Program-made: the position numbers and the translations under genes
Assembly (NCBI RefSeq): GCF_026151205.1
Contig: NC_087084.1
Location: 1,154,312 to 1,218,311 of the forward strand
Reading direction: 5' to 3'
DNA from: Bolinopsis microptera
Lineage: Eukaryota; Ctenophora; Tentaculata; Lobata; Bolinopsidae
Length of the DNA: 64,000 nucleotides
In this document: positions 22,189 through 32,695 of the stretch, one piece after another
Layout: each line of letters starts with the position of its first letter
Position numbering within the stretch: the first letter of the stretch is position 1
The notes under the pieces: model-generated
Databases searched by the model: none
Told to the model about the DNA's origin: nothing
The model's input: the letters and a program-made list of their open reading frames with translations, nothing else

Positions 22189-22461
22189 CTAACTCATGGT
22201 TTTCATTTTAGTGATAGCATCACTCTTAGCACTTCTGGTTGGTCTCAAACGCGGTTCAGGTAAGGGTGCACCACCTGTAGCTGTAGGTTTGGACAACTCA
22301 GACACCCGGACTTGCTTGTCGTTGGTTTTCAGGGGGGAAGCAACTTTCGGTTGAGGACGCTCAGTCACTTTAGCCGGTGAGGTATCCTTGACTGGGGACG
22401 CTGGTTTCGCCACAGCCTCAAGTCTGTTGCCGTTCGGAACTCCTAGGTTTAGTGCATTCAT
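22189..22461 (-). CDS. Gypsy element tail ORF (C-terminal extension of pol or separate ORF)
   Basis: A 90-codon ORF rich in Pro, Lys and Ser, with no recognised domain and no membrane segment or envelope features. The same frame stays open further upstream to about 22,545, overlapping the end of gag-pol in a different frame beside an A5 run. It may therefore be the original end of pol displaced by a single-base change, or be reached by frameshifting. Nothing indicates an env gene. Confidence 0.45.
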   Translation of the reverse strand: MNALNLGVPNGNRLEAVAKPASPVKDTSPAKVTERPQPKVASPLKTNDKQVRVSELSKPTATGGAPLPEPRLRPTRSAKSDAITKMKTMS

Positions 22462-22526
22462 TCTCCGTCTTTCCCTTGTTTCATGCAGCTTCTGGAACTT
22501 AATGTCAGAGCGAGCTATCTCTCTGG

Positions 22527-25500
22527 TTAACAGCGTTTTTGCGGACTAGTGATTGCTTTTCGTTCCATCCTTATAACGGGGGTGTGTCGTGGTTTTATTG
22601 CGTCAGCGTTTTTCTTTACAATCCTGTCTCCGTGTTGGACCACGTAATTGTTCGAATTATCACCGAGTCTTTTGATTACTCTAGCTTGTTCCCAGTGGCT
22701 TTTGTCGTCCATTTTGGCGAAAATGAGCTGATTTTCCCGGAACTCTCGAGTTCTGGGGTGTTCGTTAATTGCAACTTGCAGTTTCTCAGATTGCAATTCC
22801 TGCTCCCTCATCCGATCGGTTGGTTTGATTTGGTGTAGTTTAGATCGCAGAGTTCTGTTGAACGCTAACACAGCTGGTGTTTGACCAGTAGACGAATGGG
22901 GTGTGTTGCGGTAAGTTAGCAGAAAATCATTCAGATTCTTGCACACGTCCTTACTGGTTACAGACATCTTTTTCAGGGCGGATTTAAACGACTGAACAAG
23001 TCGTTCGCAGATTCCGTTTGATTTGGGAGAATACGTCGGAACAGTCACGTGCTTTATACCACAGGATTTCAGATATCCCTCAGTTTCATCCGACACGAAC
23101 TGTGGTCCGTTATCCGTTACCAGACAGATTGGAATACCTGTACGAGAGAATATGGATCTAAAAGCACGTATTGTAGCACTAGATGTTGTATTTGTGTTCA
23201 TTTGAACAACTTCAGGCCACTTGCTGTAAGAGTCTACTAATAATAGCCACATGCTGCCCAGGAATGGGCCCGCAAAGTCAGCGTGTACTCTTTGGAAAGG
23301 TGCACTGGTTTTAGCCCAGGGGTGGTCAACGACTTTAGTCATGTTCTTACCATACTTGGCGCATGTCTCACACGTCCGAGCAGTATCCTCGATTTGTGTG
23401 TCAAGACGTGGCCAGTAAACGTAAGATCTGGCCAAGGATTTCATACCTGTTACTCCAATGTGAGTGGCGTGCAGAATATCCATTACAGTGCTTCTCAGTT
23501 TAGCGGGAATCACGACACGGGCTCCCCAAGTTAAACATCCAAGTTCATGGCTCAACTCGTCTCTTCTAGTCCAGAAAGCTTTGAGATCACCGTCACATTT
23601 CAGATTCTTCGACCAACCATTCAGAGTGTATTCCAAAACTCTGCTCAGAATCGGGTCCTTACGAGTGTCGTTCGCCACTAACTCAGCATTGAGTAAAGTC
23701 TCGCTCATAGTCAGTGCGAACATATCACCAAACTCGTCTCTCTCCCTCACAGGGTGTGTTACCGATTTTGGCAGCCTGGATAACATATCAGCGTTAGCAT
23801 GATCCTTGGTATTACGATATTGAATGTCATACTGGTAATTCATAAGGAATAAAGCCCACCTAGTTAACCTACCGGCAGTCATCTCTGGAATTGGCTTATC
23901 GCCAAATATACGAACCAGCGCACGATGATCTGTCACCAAGGTAAACTGTCTCATATACAAGTAAATATGTAGGCGCTTTATGGCCCACACTATGGCCAGG
24001 GCCTCTTTGTCCACTTGAGCGTAATTCCTCTCGGCCGGTGACAGGGTCCGGGAGATGAACTCAATGGGGCGCTCATCCCCATTCAGCATAATGTGAGACA
24101 ACACTGCGCCAATGCCACCGATTGAAGCATCAGTGTCCAGTTTAAGAGGAAGCTTGGGATTGTAAAAGGTCAATACACGGTTAGAAGCCAGCAGATTTTT
24201 CAATATTTTAAACGCTGTCTTTTCGGTATTTGTCCACACCCACTTTACATTCTTAGCTCTCAGCCTTTCAATTGGAGCAATCACAGACGACAAGTTGGGC
24301 AAATAGCGCCTGTAATAATTCACAGCCCCCAAAAAACTAATTAGTTCGTCCACATTCCTAGGTTCTGGAGCCATCAGCATACTCTCGACCTTGCTTTTCA
24401 CGGGTTTGATCCCTTCAGCAGACACCACATGACCCAGATAGACAACTTCTTTTTGCATGAAAGAAGTTTTTTCGGTTTTACATTTAAAACCTCGCTGCTC
24501 CAACCTACTTATGACATTATTGAGGTTGATCAGATGGTCACTCTCATTTCGACCAGAAACTAATATATCGTCAATTCTGCAGCACGTCATAGGCACACCC
24601 CACAGAGTGTCATCCATACATGACTGGAATATAGCCGATGCACTGCTGATGCCATACGGCAAGCGATTCCATTGATACAACCCTTTGTGCGTATTCAGGG
24701 TGGTCAAGACACGGTCCTCATTTCTTATCAACAGGTTATTATAAGCCTTTTTGATGTCAATCTTAGAGAACGTTTGTCTCCCCTGCACAGCATTCAGACA
24801 TTCCTCCACGGTAGGTAGAGGGTATTGTCGGGTGCTGATACATTTGTTCAGGGTCGATTTATAATCCCCACAAATGCGCACTGACTGCCCTCCATCCTTC
24901 TTCACAGGCACTATGGGTGTCCCCCATGGACTGTCTTCGACTTTGGTTAGAATCTTCGCTTCAACCATATCATTTAACTCACTTTCAACCTTGTTTCTCA
25001 AGGCATAGGGTAGACTACGGGCTTTCATCATAATAGGTTTGGAGTTGTCCTTCAGGACCAAACTTGCCTGTACACCCTTAACTAGTCCTAAACCCGATTT
25101 AAACACCTCGCTCTGTTTTAACTGAGCGATACTACGACATTGATCAACCCGAGTACAGGTGTTTTCACATTTCCACCTGTTTTTCACGGTCGCACCATCG
25201 GTTAGCATGTCACCCTTATCGACACCACTCCCAGAGCAGCTTTCACAGCTCACTGACACCTGCTGGGATTTGTCTGGGGCTAAATTATGTACTAACTTTG
25301 TGCTGAGCAGCTTCTCTAGCCAATTCTGTCCACAGAACTTTACAATCCACGGTCTTCCAAACAAATTGGGGAAGTCCTCTGCTACATAGAGCTGCATTCC
25401 ATGAGCTTTTTCACCGTTCAACTCTACATTAACTACGGCACAGCCGTCAACTGTTTTGATTTGTCCGTTTGCAACCCGTAATGTTTGCCTGCTGGGTGTA

Positions 25501-26807
25501 AGTGTTAAATTGGCCAAGCCACAAGATAATAATGTACGTTTGCTCACAACAGACACTGCAGACCCTGAATCGAACTCCATAGACAGAAGTTTACCGTTGA
25601 TTTCTACTTCTACATACGGTTTGCTTAACTCAATCATATTGACATTCGGAAACACATTATCAGAAACTAAACTTAAGTCAGATTTATCAGTGGTAATAGT
25701 GGAATCGGGATCACAAACAAGATAACTAAAATCAAAGGCATTAAACACCTTATCCCTCACATACATATTTGAAGATTTCGAATCAGTTAAATGAGTAAGT
25801 TTAGAGAAATCAGCACACAGATAAGAACATGTATTAGCATTACCTTTTTCAATCTCAACTGAATTACACTCATTGTCATGATCATACTCGGGGTAAAGCT
25901 CATTGTCCAAGACATTTTCACAATTCTCATCCATACCGAACTCATAACTCTCCGAACTCGACTCTCCTTGTTCAATGTTGTGAACAATGCTGTTTTGCTT
26001 GCAATTCTTGGAGATGTGTCCAATACGTTTGCAGATATGACACCGGACTTGACAATTTTCACCAATATGTCCACGAAGTCCGCACCGTCTACATTTAAGT
26101 CCCTTTTGCATTCCACTTTTCTGCTTTCCACCCGAACCACCTGAACTTTCCCCCTTCTTCCCATAGAGGTTTTTCATTGTTCTTTTGAATGTTGGTTTCA
26201 CAAAGTTCACTGATCTCGATGACTCTCCCGGTGATAGCGTACTATTCATGAATTGAGCCTCCCTGTTTGCTTGCTCACGACTTAAAGCTTCCTTCACCGC
26301 GGTTGCCAGTGTTAAGTCATCCTTAGTTAACAACTCGGAAACAACCTTTTGATTCCTCAGTCCAGCGAGCAGCTGATCCAGTATAGCCTCGTTGTAGTTG
26401 GCAAAATCACATTCATTTGCGATTGTTCTTAGTCTTGAAACATAGGTTGCTGTGGATTCTTCGCCCTCCTGCACACAGCTTCTCAGTTTGTATCTTTGGG
26501 CAAACTTTGTTGGTGCCGGGGCCAAGTGATCTAAAATGAGTTTCTTACACTCCTCGTAACTGCAGTCTTCCATCTTTTTTACGGTCAGTGACTTCAACAG
26601 CTTGTAAATGTTCTCATCTGTCCTTGCAATAAAGCCTGCTAAATTCTTCTTTATAGCCATGTTTCTAGCCTCACGGTTAGAACCGTCATTAGCTAACTCT
26701 GGGACCTCTGCTGCCAGTCCTCCCGCCAATAACTCAAACTCGTATCTTTCAAACCAGCTTTTTTGACAGCATGTGACGGTTAGTGGCTCTTTTGTCCTCG
26801 TCGCCAT
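22527..26807 (-). CDS. Gypsy/Mag-like gag-pol polyprotein
   Basis: A single uninterrupted ORF of about 1,426 codons from the ATG at 26,807; an in-frame upstream ATG in the LTR would add 23 codons. In order it has: gag with two CCHC knuckles (CRRCGLRGHIGENC and CHICKRIGHISKNC); an aspartic protease (MEFDSGSAVSVV); reverse transcriptase (YPLPTVEECL, FSKIDIKKAYNNL, catalytic box RIDDILVSG); RNase H (KLDTDASIGGIGAVL, KEALAIVWAI, TDHRALVRI); and integrase with an HHCC zinc finger (HATHIG ... CETCAKYG) and DDE residues (HADFAGPF, LVTDNGPQF, SNGICERL). Gag and pol are in one frame, as in several Mag-lineage elements. The RT box has Arg where Tyr or Phe is normal, which may reduce activity. No envelope gene is seen. 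Confidence 0.92.
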   Translation of the reverse strand: MATRTKEPLTVTCCQKSWFERYEFELLAGGLAAEVPELANDGSNREARNMAIKKNLAGFIARTDENIYKLLKSLTVKKMEDCSYEECKKLILDHLAPAPTKFAQRYKLRSCVQEGEESTATYVSRLRTIANECDFANYNEAILDQLLAGLRNQKVVSELLTKDDLTLATAVKEALSREQANREAQFMNSTLSPGESSRSVNFVKPTFKRTMKNLYGKKGESSGGSGGKQKSGMQKGLKCRRCGLRGHIGENCQVRCHICKRIGHISKNCKQNSIVHNIEQGESSSESYEFGMDENCENVLDNELYPEYDHDNECNSVEIEKGNANTCSYLCADFSKLTHLTDSKSSNMYVRDKVFNAFDFSYLVCDPDSTITTDKSDLSLVSDNVFPNVNMIELSKPYVEVEINGKLLSMEFDSGSAVSVVSKRTLLSCGLANLTLTPSRQTLRVANGQIKTVDGCAVVNVELNGEKAHGMQLYVAEDFPNLFGRPWIVKFCGQNWLEKLLSTKLVHNLAPDKSQQVSVSCESCSGSGVDKGDMLTDGATVKNRWKCENTCTRVDQCRSIAQLKQSEVFKSGLGLVKGVQASLVLKDNSKPIMMKARSLPYALRNKVESELNDMVEAKILTKVEDSPWGTPIVPVKKDGGQSVRICGDYKSTLNKCISTRQYPLPTVEECLNAVQGRQTFSKIDIKKAYNNLLIRNEDRVLTTLNTHKGLYQWNRLPYGISSASAIFQSCMDDTLWGVPMTCCRIDDILVSGRNESDHLINLNNVISRLEQRGFKCKTEKTSFMQKEVVYLGHVVSAEGIKPVKSKVESMLMAPEPRNVDELISFLGAVNYYRRYLPNLSSVIAPIERLRAKNVKWVWTNTEKTAFKILKNLLASNRVLTFYNPKLPLKLDTDASIGGIGAVLSHIMLNGDERPIEFISRTLSPAERNYAQVDKEALAIVWAIKRLHIYLYMRQFTLVTDHRALVRIFGDKPIPEMTAGRLTRWALFLMNYQYDIQYRNTKDHANADMLSRLPKSVTHPVRERDEFGDMFALTMSETLLNAELVANDTRKDPILSRVLEYTLNGWSKNLKCDGDLKAFWTRRDELSHELGCLTWGARVVIPAKLRSTVMDILHATHIGVTGMKSLARSYVYWPRLDTQIEDTARTCETCAKYGKNMTKVVDHPWAKTSAPFQRVHADFAGPFLGSMWLLLVDSYSKWPEVVQMNTNTTSSATIRAFRSIFSRTGIPICLVTDNGPQFVSDETEGYLKSCGIKHVTVPTYSPKSNGICERLVQSFKSALKKMSVTSKDVCKNLNDFLLTYRNTPHSSTGQTPAVLAFNRTLRSKLHQIKPTDRMREQELQSEKLQVAINEHPRTREFRENQLIFAKMDDKSHWEQARVIKRLGDNSNNYVVQHGDRIVKKNADAIKPRHTPVIRMERKAITSPQKRC
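26795..26806 (-). other. tRNA primer-binding site, probably tRNA-Ser(GCU)
   Basis: On the minus strand TGGCGACGAGGA begins two bases after the 5' LTR. It complements the 3' end of a typical animal tRNA-Ser(GCU), whose acceptor stem ends CCTCGTCG plus CCA. The gag ATG overlaps it (A-TGG), so the primer site also encodes the first residues of gag. Confidence 0.75.
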
Positions 26808-26808
26808 T

Positions 26809-26925
26809 TGTTGTAGCGTGTGCGTAGAAATAAAACAATCTGTTAACACGTAATCATAGAGGCTAGGGAAGAACAAATCGTTAATAACAAATTATGATAG
26901 CAATCAATGTTCAATATATATAACA
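26809..26925 (-). repeat. 5' LTR of the Gypsy element
   Basis: A 117-bp LTR, short for Metaviridae-type elements, followed on the plus strand by the target duplication CGATT (26,926-26,930). Confidence 0.9.
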
Positions 26926-27632
26926 CGATTCTTCTTACCGGACAGTGTTTTTATCCGTTGCCAGACTTCCCTTTGCCGGCCATGGACAGCAGCTGTTTCC
27001 AGATCTGCTGCAACTCTAAGAGCCCAATTCTCGTCGTCTTTCCTGCAGCTCTTTTTGACAAGTTTATTGGCCCGAGAATACTCGCTCCTATTGTTGTTGT
27101 CACTAGGCGCCATCTGTTTAATCTTACTGCGTTCTGCAATAAGGCTTTTTGTCTCCTGAGACAAATGCTGCTGCTTTCTGCGCCGGGGGCGCTCACCCAA
27201 TACCTCCATAGACACTTCTTTAATAGTATCCTTAACTAATGTCCATTCTCCATCAAGATTCTCCTCCATTGGTAGGCAGCTAAAACGATTTTGAAGAGCA
27301 ATGCAGTACTCTTCAACCTTGGACTGATCTCTAAGATTCTCAATTGCTGGAGATATCCTACGAGAAGCGTTCATTTTTTGAACTGCCATAAGTTTGACTC
27401 TAAATTGACCCCGAACCAAATAATGATCGGAGCCAATGTCTGCACCCCTGCATGATCTTACGTCAAGTAGAGAGTGACTCCACTTGGTAGAAATACAGAC
27501 ATGGTCAATCTGATTTACTGTGCGGCCATCTGGAGACTTCCAACTTCCTTTATGAATATCACGATGCTGGAAAAGCGTCCCACCGATTGTCAGCTGATTT
27601 AATGCACAGAAATCTAAAAGTCGAAGGCCGGA
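26926..27632 (-). pseudogene. LINE A endonuclease C-terminal half and linker
   Basis: An open frame from the array junction (27,632) to the LTR junction. Endonuclease features are FCALNQLTIGGTLFQHRDIH, SPDGRTVNQIDHVCI and GADIGSDHYLVRGQ, then a basic linker and WQRIKTLSGKKN. The frame continues in the RT part at 14,634. The formal ORF (26,904-27,662) includes a few codons of Ig-array intron at its start and LTR at its end. Confidence 0.8.
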
Positions 27633-27703
27633 CTTGCAATACAGTTTTTGATTCACTTCCAATTTCTATCTCTCCACCACATTTAAAATTCAATTCAAAC
27701 CAG

Positions 27704-28060
27704 ATAAACCAAATGCAAGTGTCATAGATTTCGAAATTAGGAGTATTCATTTATCAAAATTTACTTCAGAGGTTGAATCAGCGAATAAAGAAACGAAAAA
27801 GGGCTCTGATACAACCATATCCTGTGTTATCACTGGATTGACAGAAACAGCAACAGTGACCTGGCGAACTAGTACAGGCCAAGTTTCAGGTGATACGCTC
27901 GTCCCTGTCCAAGGAAGCCATTCTGGAGGGACACAAACATCAACTCTTGAAGTAGACGGAAGTCTTGTGAATGAAGATACTGCCTACACTTGCAGAGTCA
28001 CTTCCGGATCTTTGCCCGATTCCAGCCACTCAGATACCACCGTCAATCTTAACGTTTATG
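27704..28060 (+). CDS. Ig exon unit 1
   Basis: A 357-bp, phase 1-1 exon (119 codons) with acceptor TTCAAACCAG and donor GTAAGT. The Ig fold is shown by the ISCVI Cys, the VTWRT Trp and the NEDTAYTCRV motif (Asp, Tyr and second Cys). Private differences include AAATGCAAGTG and GDTLVPVQ, as expected for an array edge. Frame intact. Confidence 0.8.
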
Positions 28061-28157
28061 GTAAGTTTTTCAACGCTAACAGTTATCTTGCAATACAGTT
28101 TTTGATTCACTTCCAATTTCTATCTCTCCACCACATTTAAAATTCAATTCAAACCAG

Positions 28158-28514
28158 ATAAACCAAATGCGAGTGTCATAGATTTCGAAATTAGGAGTAT
28201 TCATTTATCAAAATTTACTTCAGAGGTTGAATCAGCGAATAAAGAAACGAAAAAGGGCTCTGATACAACCATATCCTGTGTTATCACTGGATTAACAGAA
28301 ACAGCAACAGTGACCTGGCGAACTAGTACAGGCCAAGTTTCAGGTGATAAGCTCACCCCTGTCCAAGGAAGCCATTCTGGAGGGACACAAACATCAACTC
28401 TTGAAGTAGACGGAAGTCTTGTGAATGAAGATACTGCCTACACTTGCAGAGTCACTTCCGGATCTTTGCCCGATTCCAGTCACTCAGATACCACCGTTAA
28501 TCTTAACGTTTATG
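28158..28514 (+). CDS. Ig exon unit 2
   Basis: Same 119-codon Ig exon with intact frame and splice sites. It shares GGATTAACAG with unit 14 where most units have GGATTGACAG. Confidence 0.8.
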
Positions 28515-28611
28515 GTAAGTTTTTCAACGCTAACAGTTATCTTGCAATACAGTTTTTGATTCACTTCCAATTTCTATCTCTCCACCACATTTAAAATTCA
28601 ATTCAAACCAG

Positions 28612-28968
28612 ATAAACCAAATGCGAGTGTCATAGATTTCGAAATTAGGAGTATTCATTTATCAAAATTTACTTCAGAGGTTGAATCAGCGAATAAAGAA
28701 ACGAAAAAGGGCTCTGATACAACCATATCCTGTGTTATCACTGGATTGACAGAAACAGCAACAGTGACCTGGCGAACTAGTACAGGCCAAGTTTCAGGTG
28801 ATAAGCTCGTCCCTGTCCAAGGAAGCCATTCTGGAGGGACACAAACATCAACTCTTGCTGTAGACGGAACTCTTGTGAATGAAGATACTGCCTACACTTG
28901 CAGAGTCACTTCCGGATCTTTGCCCGATTCCAGTCACTCAGATACCACCGTTAATCTTAACGTTTATG
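28612..28968 (+). CDS. Ig exon unit 3
   Basis: Intact 119-codon Ig exon. It carries LAVDGTLVNED in place of LEVDGSLVNED before the second Cys; unit 13 shares the Ala change. Confidence 0.8.
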
Positions 28969-29065
28969 GTAAGTTTTTCAACGCTAACAGTTATCTTGCA
29001 ATACAGTTTTTGATTCACTTCCAATTTCTATCTCTCCACCACATTTAAAATTCAATTCAAACCAG

Positions 29066-29422
29066 ATAAACCAAATGCGAGTGTCATAGATTTCGAAATT
29101 AGGAGTATTCATTTATCAAAATTTACTTCAGAGGTTGAATCAGCGAATAAAGAAACGAAAAAGGGCTCTGATACAACCATATCCTGTGTTATCACTGGAT
29201 TGACAGAAACAGCAACAGTGACCTGGCGAACTAGTACAGGCCAAGTTTCAGGTGATAAGCTCACCCCTGTCCAAGGAAGCCATTCTGGAGGGACACAAAC
29301 ATCAACTCTTGAAGTAGACGGAAGTCTTGTGAATGAAGATACTGCCTACACTTGCAGAGTCACTTCCGGATCTTTGCCCGATTCCAGTCACTCAGATACC
29401 ACCGTTAATCTTAACGTTTATG
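29066..29422 (+). CDS. Ig exon unit 4
   Basis: Intact 119-codon Ig exon, consensus sequence, with both splice sites kept. Confidence 0.8.
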
Positions 29423-29519
29423 GTAAGTTTTTCAACGCTAACAGTTATCTTGCAATACAGTTTTTGATTCACTTCCAATTTCTATCTCTCCACCACATTT
29501 AAAATTCAATTCAAACCAG

Positions 29520-29876
29520 ATAAACCAAATGCGAGTGTCATAGATTTCGAAATTAGGAGTATTCATTTATCAAAATTTACTTCAGAGGTTGAATCAGCGA
29601 ATAAAGAAACGAAAAAGGGCTCTGATACAACCATATCCTGTGTTATCACTGGATTGACAGAAACAGCAACAGTGACCTGGCGAACTAGTACAGGCCAAGT
29701 TTCAGGTGATAAGCTCACCCCTGTCCAAGGAAGCCATTCTGGAGGGACACAAACATCAACTCTTGAAGTAGACGGAAGTCTTGTGAATGAAGATACTGCC
29801 TACACTTGCAGAGTCACTTCCGGATCTTTGCCCGATTCCAGTCACTCAGATACCACCGTTAATCTTAACGTTTATG
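29520..29876 (+). CDS. Ig exon unit 5
   Basis: Intact 119-codon Ig exon, indistinguishable from unit 4 by eye. Confidence 0.8.
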
Positions 29877-29973
29877 GTAAGTTTTTCAACGCTAACAGTT
29901 ATCTTGCAATACAGTTTTTGATTCACTTCCAATTTCTATCTCTCCACCACATTTAAAATTCAATTCAAACCAG

Positions 29974-30330
29974 ATAAACCAAATGCGAGTGTCATAGATT
30001 TCGAAATTAGGAGTATTCATTTATCAAAATTTACTTCAGAGGTTGAATCAGCGAATAAAGAAACGAAAAAGGGCTCTGATACAACCATATCCTGTGTTAT
30101 CACTGGATTGACAGAAACAGCAACAGTGACCTGGCGAACTAGTACAGGCCAAGTTTCAGGTGATAAGCTCACCCCTGTCCAAGGAAGCCATTCTGGAGGG
30201 ACACAAACATCAACTCTTGAAGTAGACGGAAGTCTTGTGAATGAAGATACTGCCTACACTTGCAGAGTCACTTCCGGATCTTTGCCCGATTCCAGTCACT
30301 CAGATACCACCGTTAATCTTAACGTTTATG
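29974..30330 (+). CDS. Ig exon unit 6
   Basis: Intact 119-codon Ig exon, consensus sequence. Confidence 0.8.
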
Positions 30331-30427
30331 GTAAGTTTTTCAACGCTAACAGTTATCTTGCAATACAGTTTTTGATTCACTTCCAATTTCTATCTCTCCA
30401 CCACATTTAAAATTCAATTCAAACCAG

Positions 30428-30783
30428 ATAAACCAAATGCGAGTGTCATAGATTTCGAAATTAGGAGTATTCATTTATCAAAATTTACTTCAGAGGTTGA
30501 ATCAGCGAATAAAGAAACGAAAAAGGGCTCTGATACAACCATATCCTGTGTTATCACTGGATTGACAGAAACAGCAACAGTGACCTGGCGAACTAGTACA
30601 GGCCAAGTTTCAGGTGATAAGCTCACCCTGTCCAAGGAAGCCATTCTGGAGGGACACAAACATCAACTCTTGAAGTAGACGGAAGTCTTGTGAATGAAGA
30701 TACTGCCTACACTTGCAGAGTCACTTCCGGATCTTTGCCCGATTCCAGTCACTCAGATACCACCGTTAATCTTAACGTTTATG
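30428..30783 (+). pseudogene. Ig exon unit 7, one-base deletion
   Basis: One C is missing from the CCCC run in the CTCACCCCTGTCC context (about 30,626), giving a 356-bp exon that frameshifts and meets a TAG about 17 codons later. Splice sites are intact. Unit 11 carries the same deletion. Confidence 0.85.
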
Positions 30784-30880
30784 GTAAGTTTTTCAACGCT
30801 AACAGTTATCTTGCAATACAGTTTTTGATTCACTTCCAATTTCTATCTCTCCACCACATTTAAAATTCAATTCAAACCAG

Positions 30881-31237
30881 ATAAACCAAATGCGAGTGTC
30901 ATAGATTTCGAAATTAGGAGTATTCATTTATCAAAATTTACTTCAGAGGTTGAATCAGCGAATAAAGAAACGAAAAAGGGCTCTGATACAACCATATCCT
31001 GTGTTATCACTGGATTGACAGAAACAGCAACAGTGACCTGGCGAACTAGTACAGGCCAAGTTTCAGGTGATAAGCTCACCCCTGTCCAAGGAAGCCATTC
31101 TGGAGGGACACAAACATCAACTCTTGAAGTAGACGGAAGTCTTGTGAATGAAGATACTGCCTACACTTGCAGAGTCACTTCCGGATCTTTGCCCGATTCC
31201 AGTCACTCAGATACCACCGTTAATCTTAACGTTTATG
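30881..31237 (+). CDS. Ig exon unit 8
   Basis: Intact 119-codon Ig exon, consensus sequence. Confidence 0.8.
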
Positions 31238-31334
31238 GTAAGTTTTTCAACGCTAACAGTTATCTTGCAATACAGTTTTTGATTCACTTCCAATTTCTAT
31301 CTCTCCACCACATTTAAAATTCAATTCAAACCAG

Positions 31335-31691
31335 ATAAACCAAATGCGAGTGTCATAGATTTCGAAATTAGGAGTATTCATTTATCAAAATTTACTTCAG
31401 AGGTTGAATCAGCGAATAAAGAAACGAAAAAGGGCTCTGATACAACCATATCCTGTGTTATCACTGGATTGACAGAAACAGCAACAGTGACCTGGCGAAC
31501 TAGTACAGGCCAAGTTTCAGGTGATAAGCTCACCCCTGTCCAAGGAAGCCATTCTGGAGGGACACAAACATCAACTCTTGAAGTAGACGGAAGTCTTGTG
31601 AATGAAGATACTGCCTACACTTGCAGAGTCACTTCCGGATCTTTGCCCGATTCCAGTCACTCAGATACCACCGTTAATCTTAACGTTTATG
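31335..31691 (+). CDS. Ig exon unit 9
   Basis: Intact 119-codon Ig exon, consensus sequence. Confidence 0.8.
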
Positions 31692-31788
31692 GTAAGTTTT
31701 TCAACGCTAACAGTTATCTTGCAATACAGTTTTTGATTCACTTCCAATTTCTATCTCTCCACCACATTTAAAATTCAATTCAAACCAG

Positions 31789-32145
31789 ATAAACCAAATG
31801 CGAGTGTCATAGATTTCGAAATTAGGAGTATTCATTTATCAAAATTTACTTCAGAGGTTGAATCAGCGAATAAAGAAACGAAAAAGGGCTCTGATACAAC
31901 CATATCCTGTGTTATCACTGGATTGACAGAAACAGCAACAGTGACCTGGCGAACTAGTACAGGCCAAGTTTCAGGTGATAAGCTCACCCCTGTCCAAGGA
32001 AGCCATTCTGGAGGGACACAAACATCAACTCTTGAAGTAGACGGAAGTCTTGTGAATGAAGATACTGCCTACACTTGCAGAGTCACTTCCGGATCTTTGC
32101 CCGATTCCAGTCACTCAGATACCACCGTTAATCTTAACGTTTATG
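31789..32145 (+). CDS. Ig exon unit 10
   Basis: Intact 119-codon Ig exon, consensus sequence. Confidence 0.8.
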
Positions 32146-32242
32146 GTAAGTTTTTCAACGCTAACAGTTATCTTGCAATACAGTTTTTGATTCACTTCCA
32201 ATTTCTATCTCTCCACCACATTTAAAATTCAATTCAAACCAG

Positions 32243-32598
32243 ATAAACCAAATGCGAGTGTCATAGATTTCGAAATTAGGAGTATTCATTTATCAAAATT
32301 TACTTCAGAGGTTGAATCAGCGAATAAAGAAACGAAAAAGGGCTCTGATACAACCATATCCTGTGTTATCACTGGATTGACAGAAACAGCAACAGTGACC
32401 TGGCGAACTAGTACAGGCCAAGTTTCAGGTGATAAGCTCACCCTGTCCAAGGAAGCCATTCTGGAGGGACACAAACATCAACTCTTGAAGTAGACGGAAG
32501 TCTTGTGAATGAAGATACTGCCTACACTTGCAGAGTCACTTCCGGATCTTTGCCCGATTCCAGTCACTCAGATACCACCGTTAATCTTAACGTTTATG
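32243..32598 (+). pseudogene. Ig exon unit 11, same one-base deletion as unit 7
   Basis: A 356-bp exon with the identical C deletion (about 32,441), hence the same premature stop. It lies exactly four units after unit 7. Confidence 0.85.
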
Positions 32599-32695
32599 GT
32601 AAGTTTTTCAACGCTAACAGTTATCTTGCAATACAGTTTTTGATTCACTTCCAATTTCTATCTCTCCACCACATTTAAAATTCAATTCAAACCAG

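Larger units (their letters stand above)
14635..26925 (-). mobile_element. Gypsy/Mag-like LTR retrotransposon with nested insertions
   Basis: The element is bounded by 117-bp direct LTRs (TGTT...AACA on both strands) and a 5-bp target duplication CGATT at 14,630-14,634 and 26,926-26,930. In transcription order (minus strand) it has a 5' LTR, a primer-binding site, gag-pol (26,807-22,527), a short tail ORF (22,461-22,189), a long 3' region interrupted by LINE B and a fold-back element, a polypurine tract, and a 3' LTR that itself contains a fold-back element. The two LTRs look identical over the 112 bp that can be compared directly, indicating a young insertion. It interrupts LINE A exactly at a codon run of its ORF. 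Confidence 0.9.

Noticed and set aside
22189-22461. Envelope gene of the Gypsy element
   Set aside because: No signal peptide, membrane segment or Cys pattern; only a Pro/Lys/Ser-rich tail.
26904-27662. Independent endonuclease gene
   Set aside because: Both ends of the ORF are insertion junctions; the true coding piece is the middle of LINE A.
30471-32474. Minus-strand ORFs (62 codons) in units 7 and 11
   Set aside because: They are antisense shadows of the Ig exon created by the single-base deletion.
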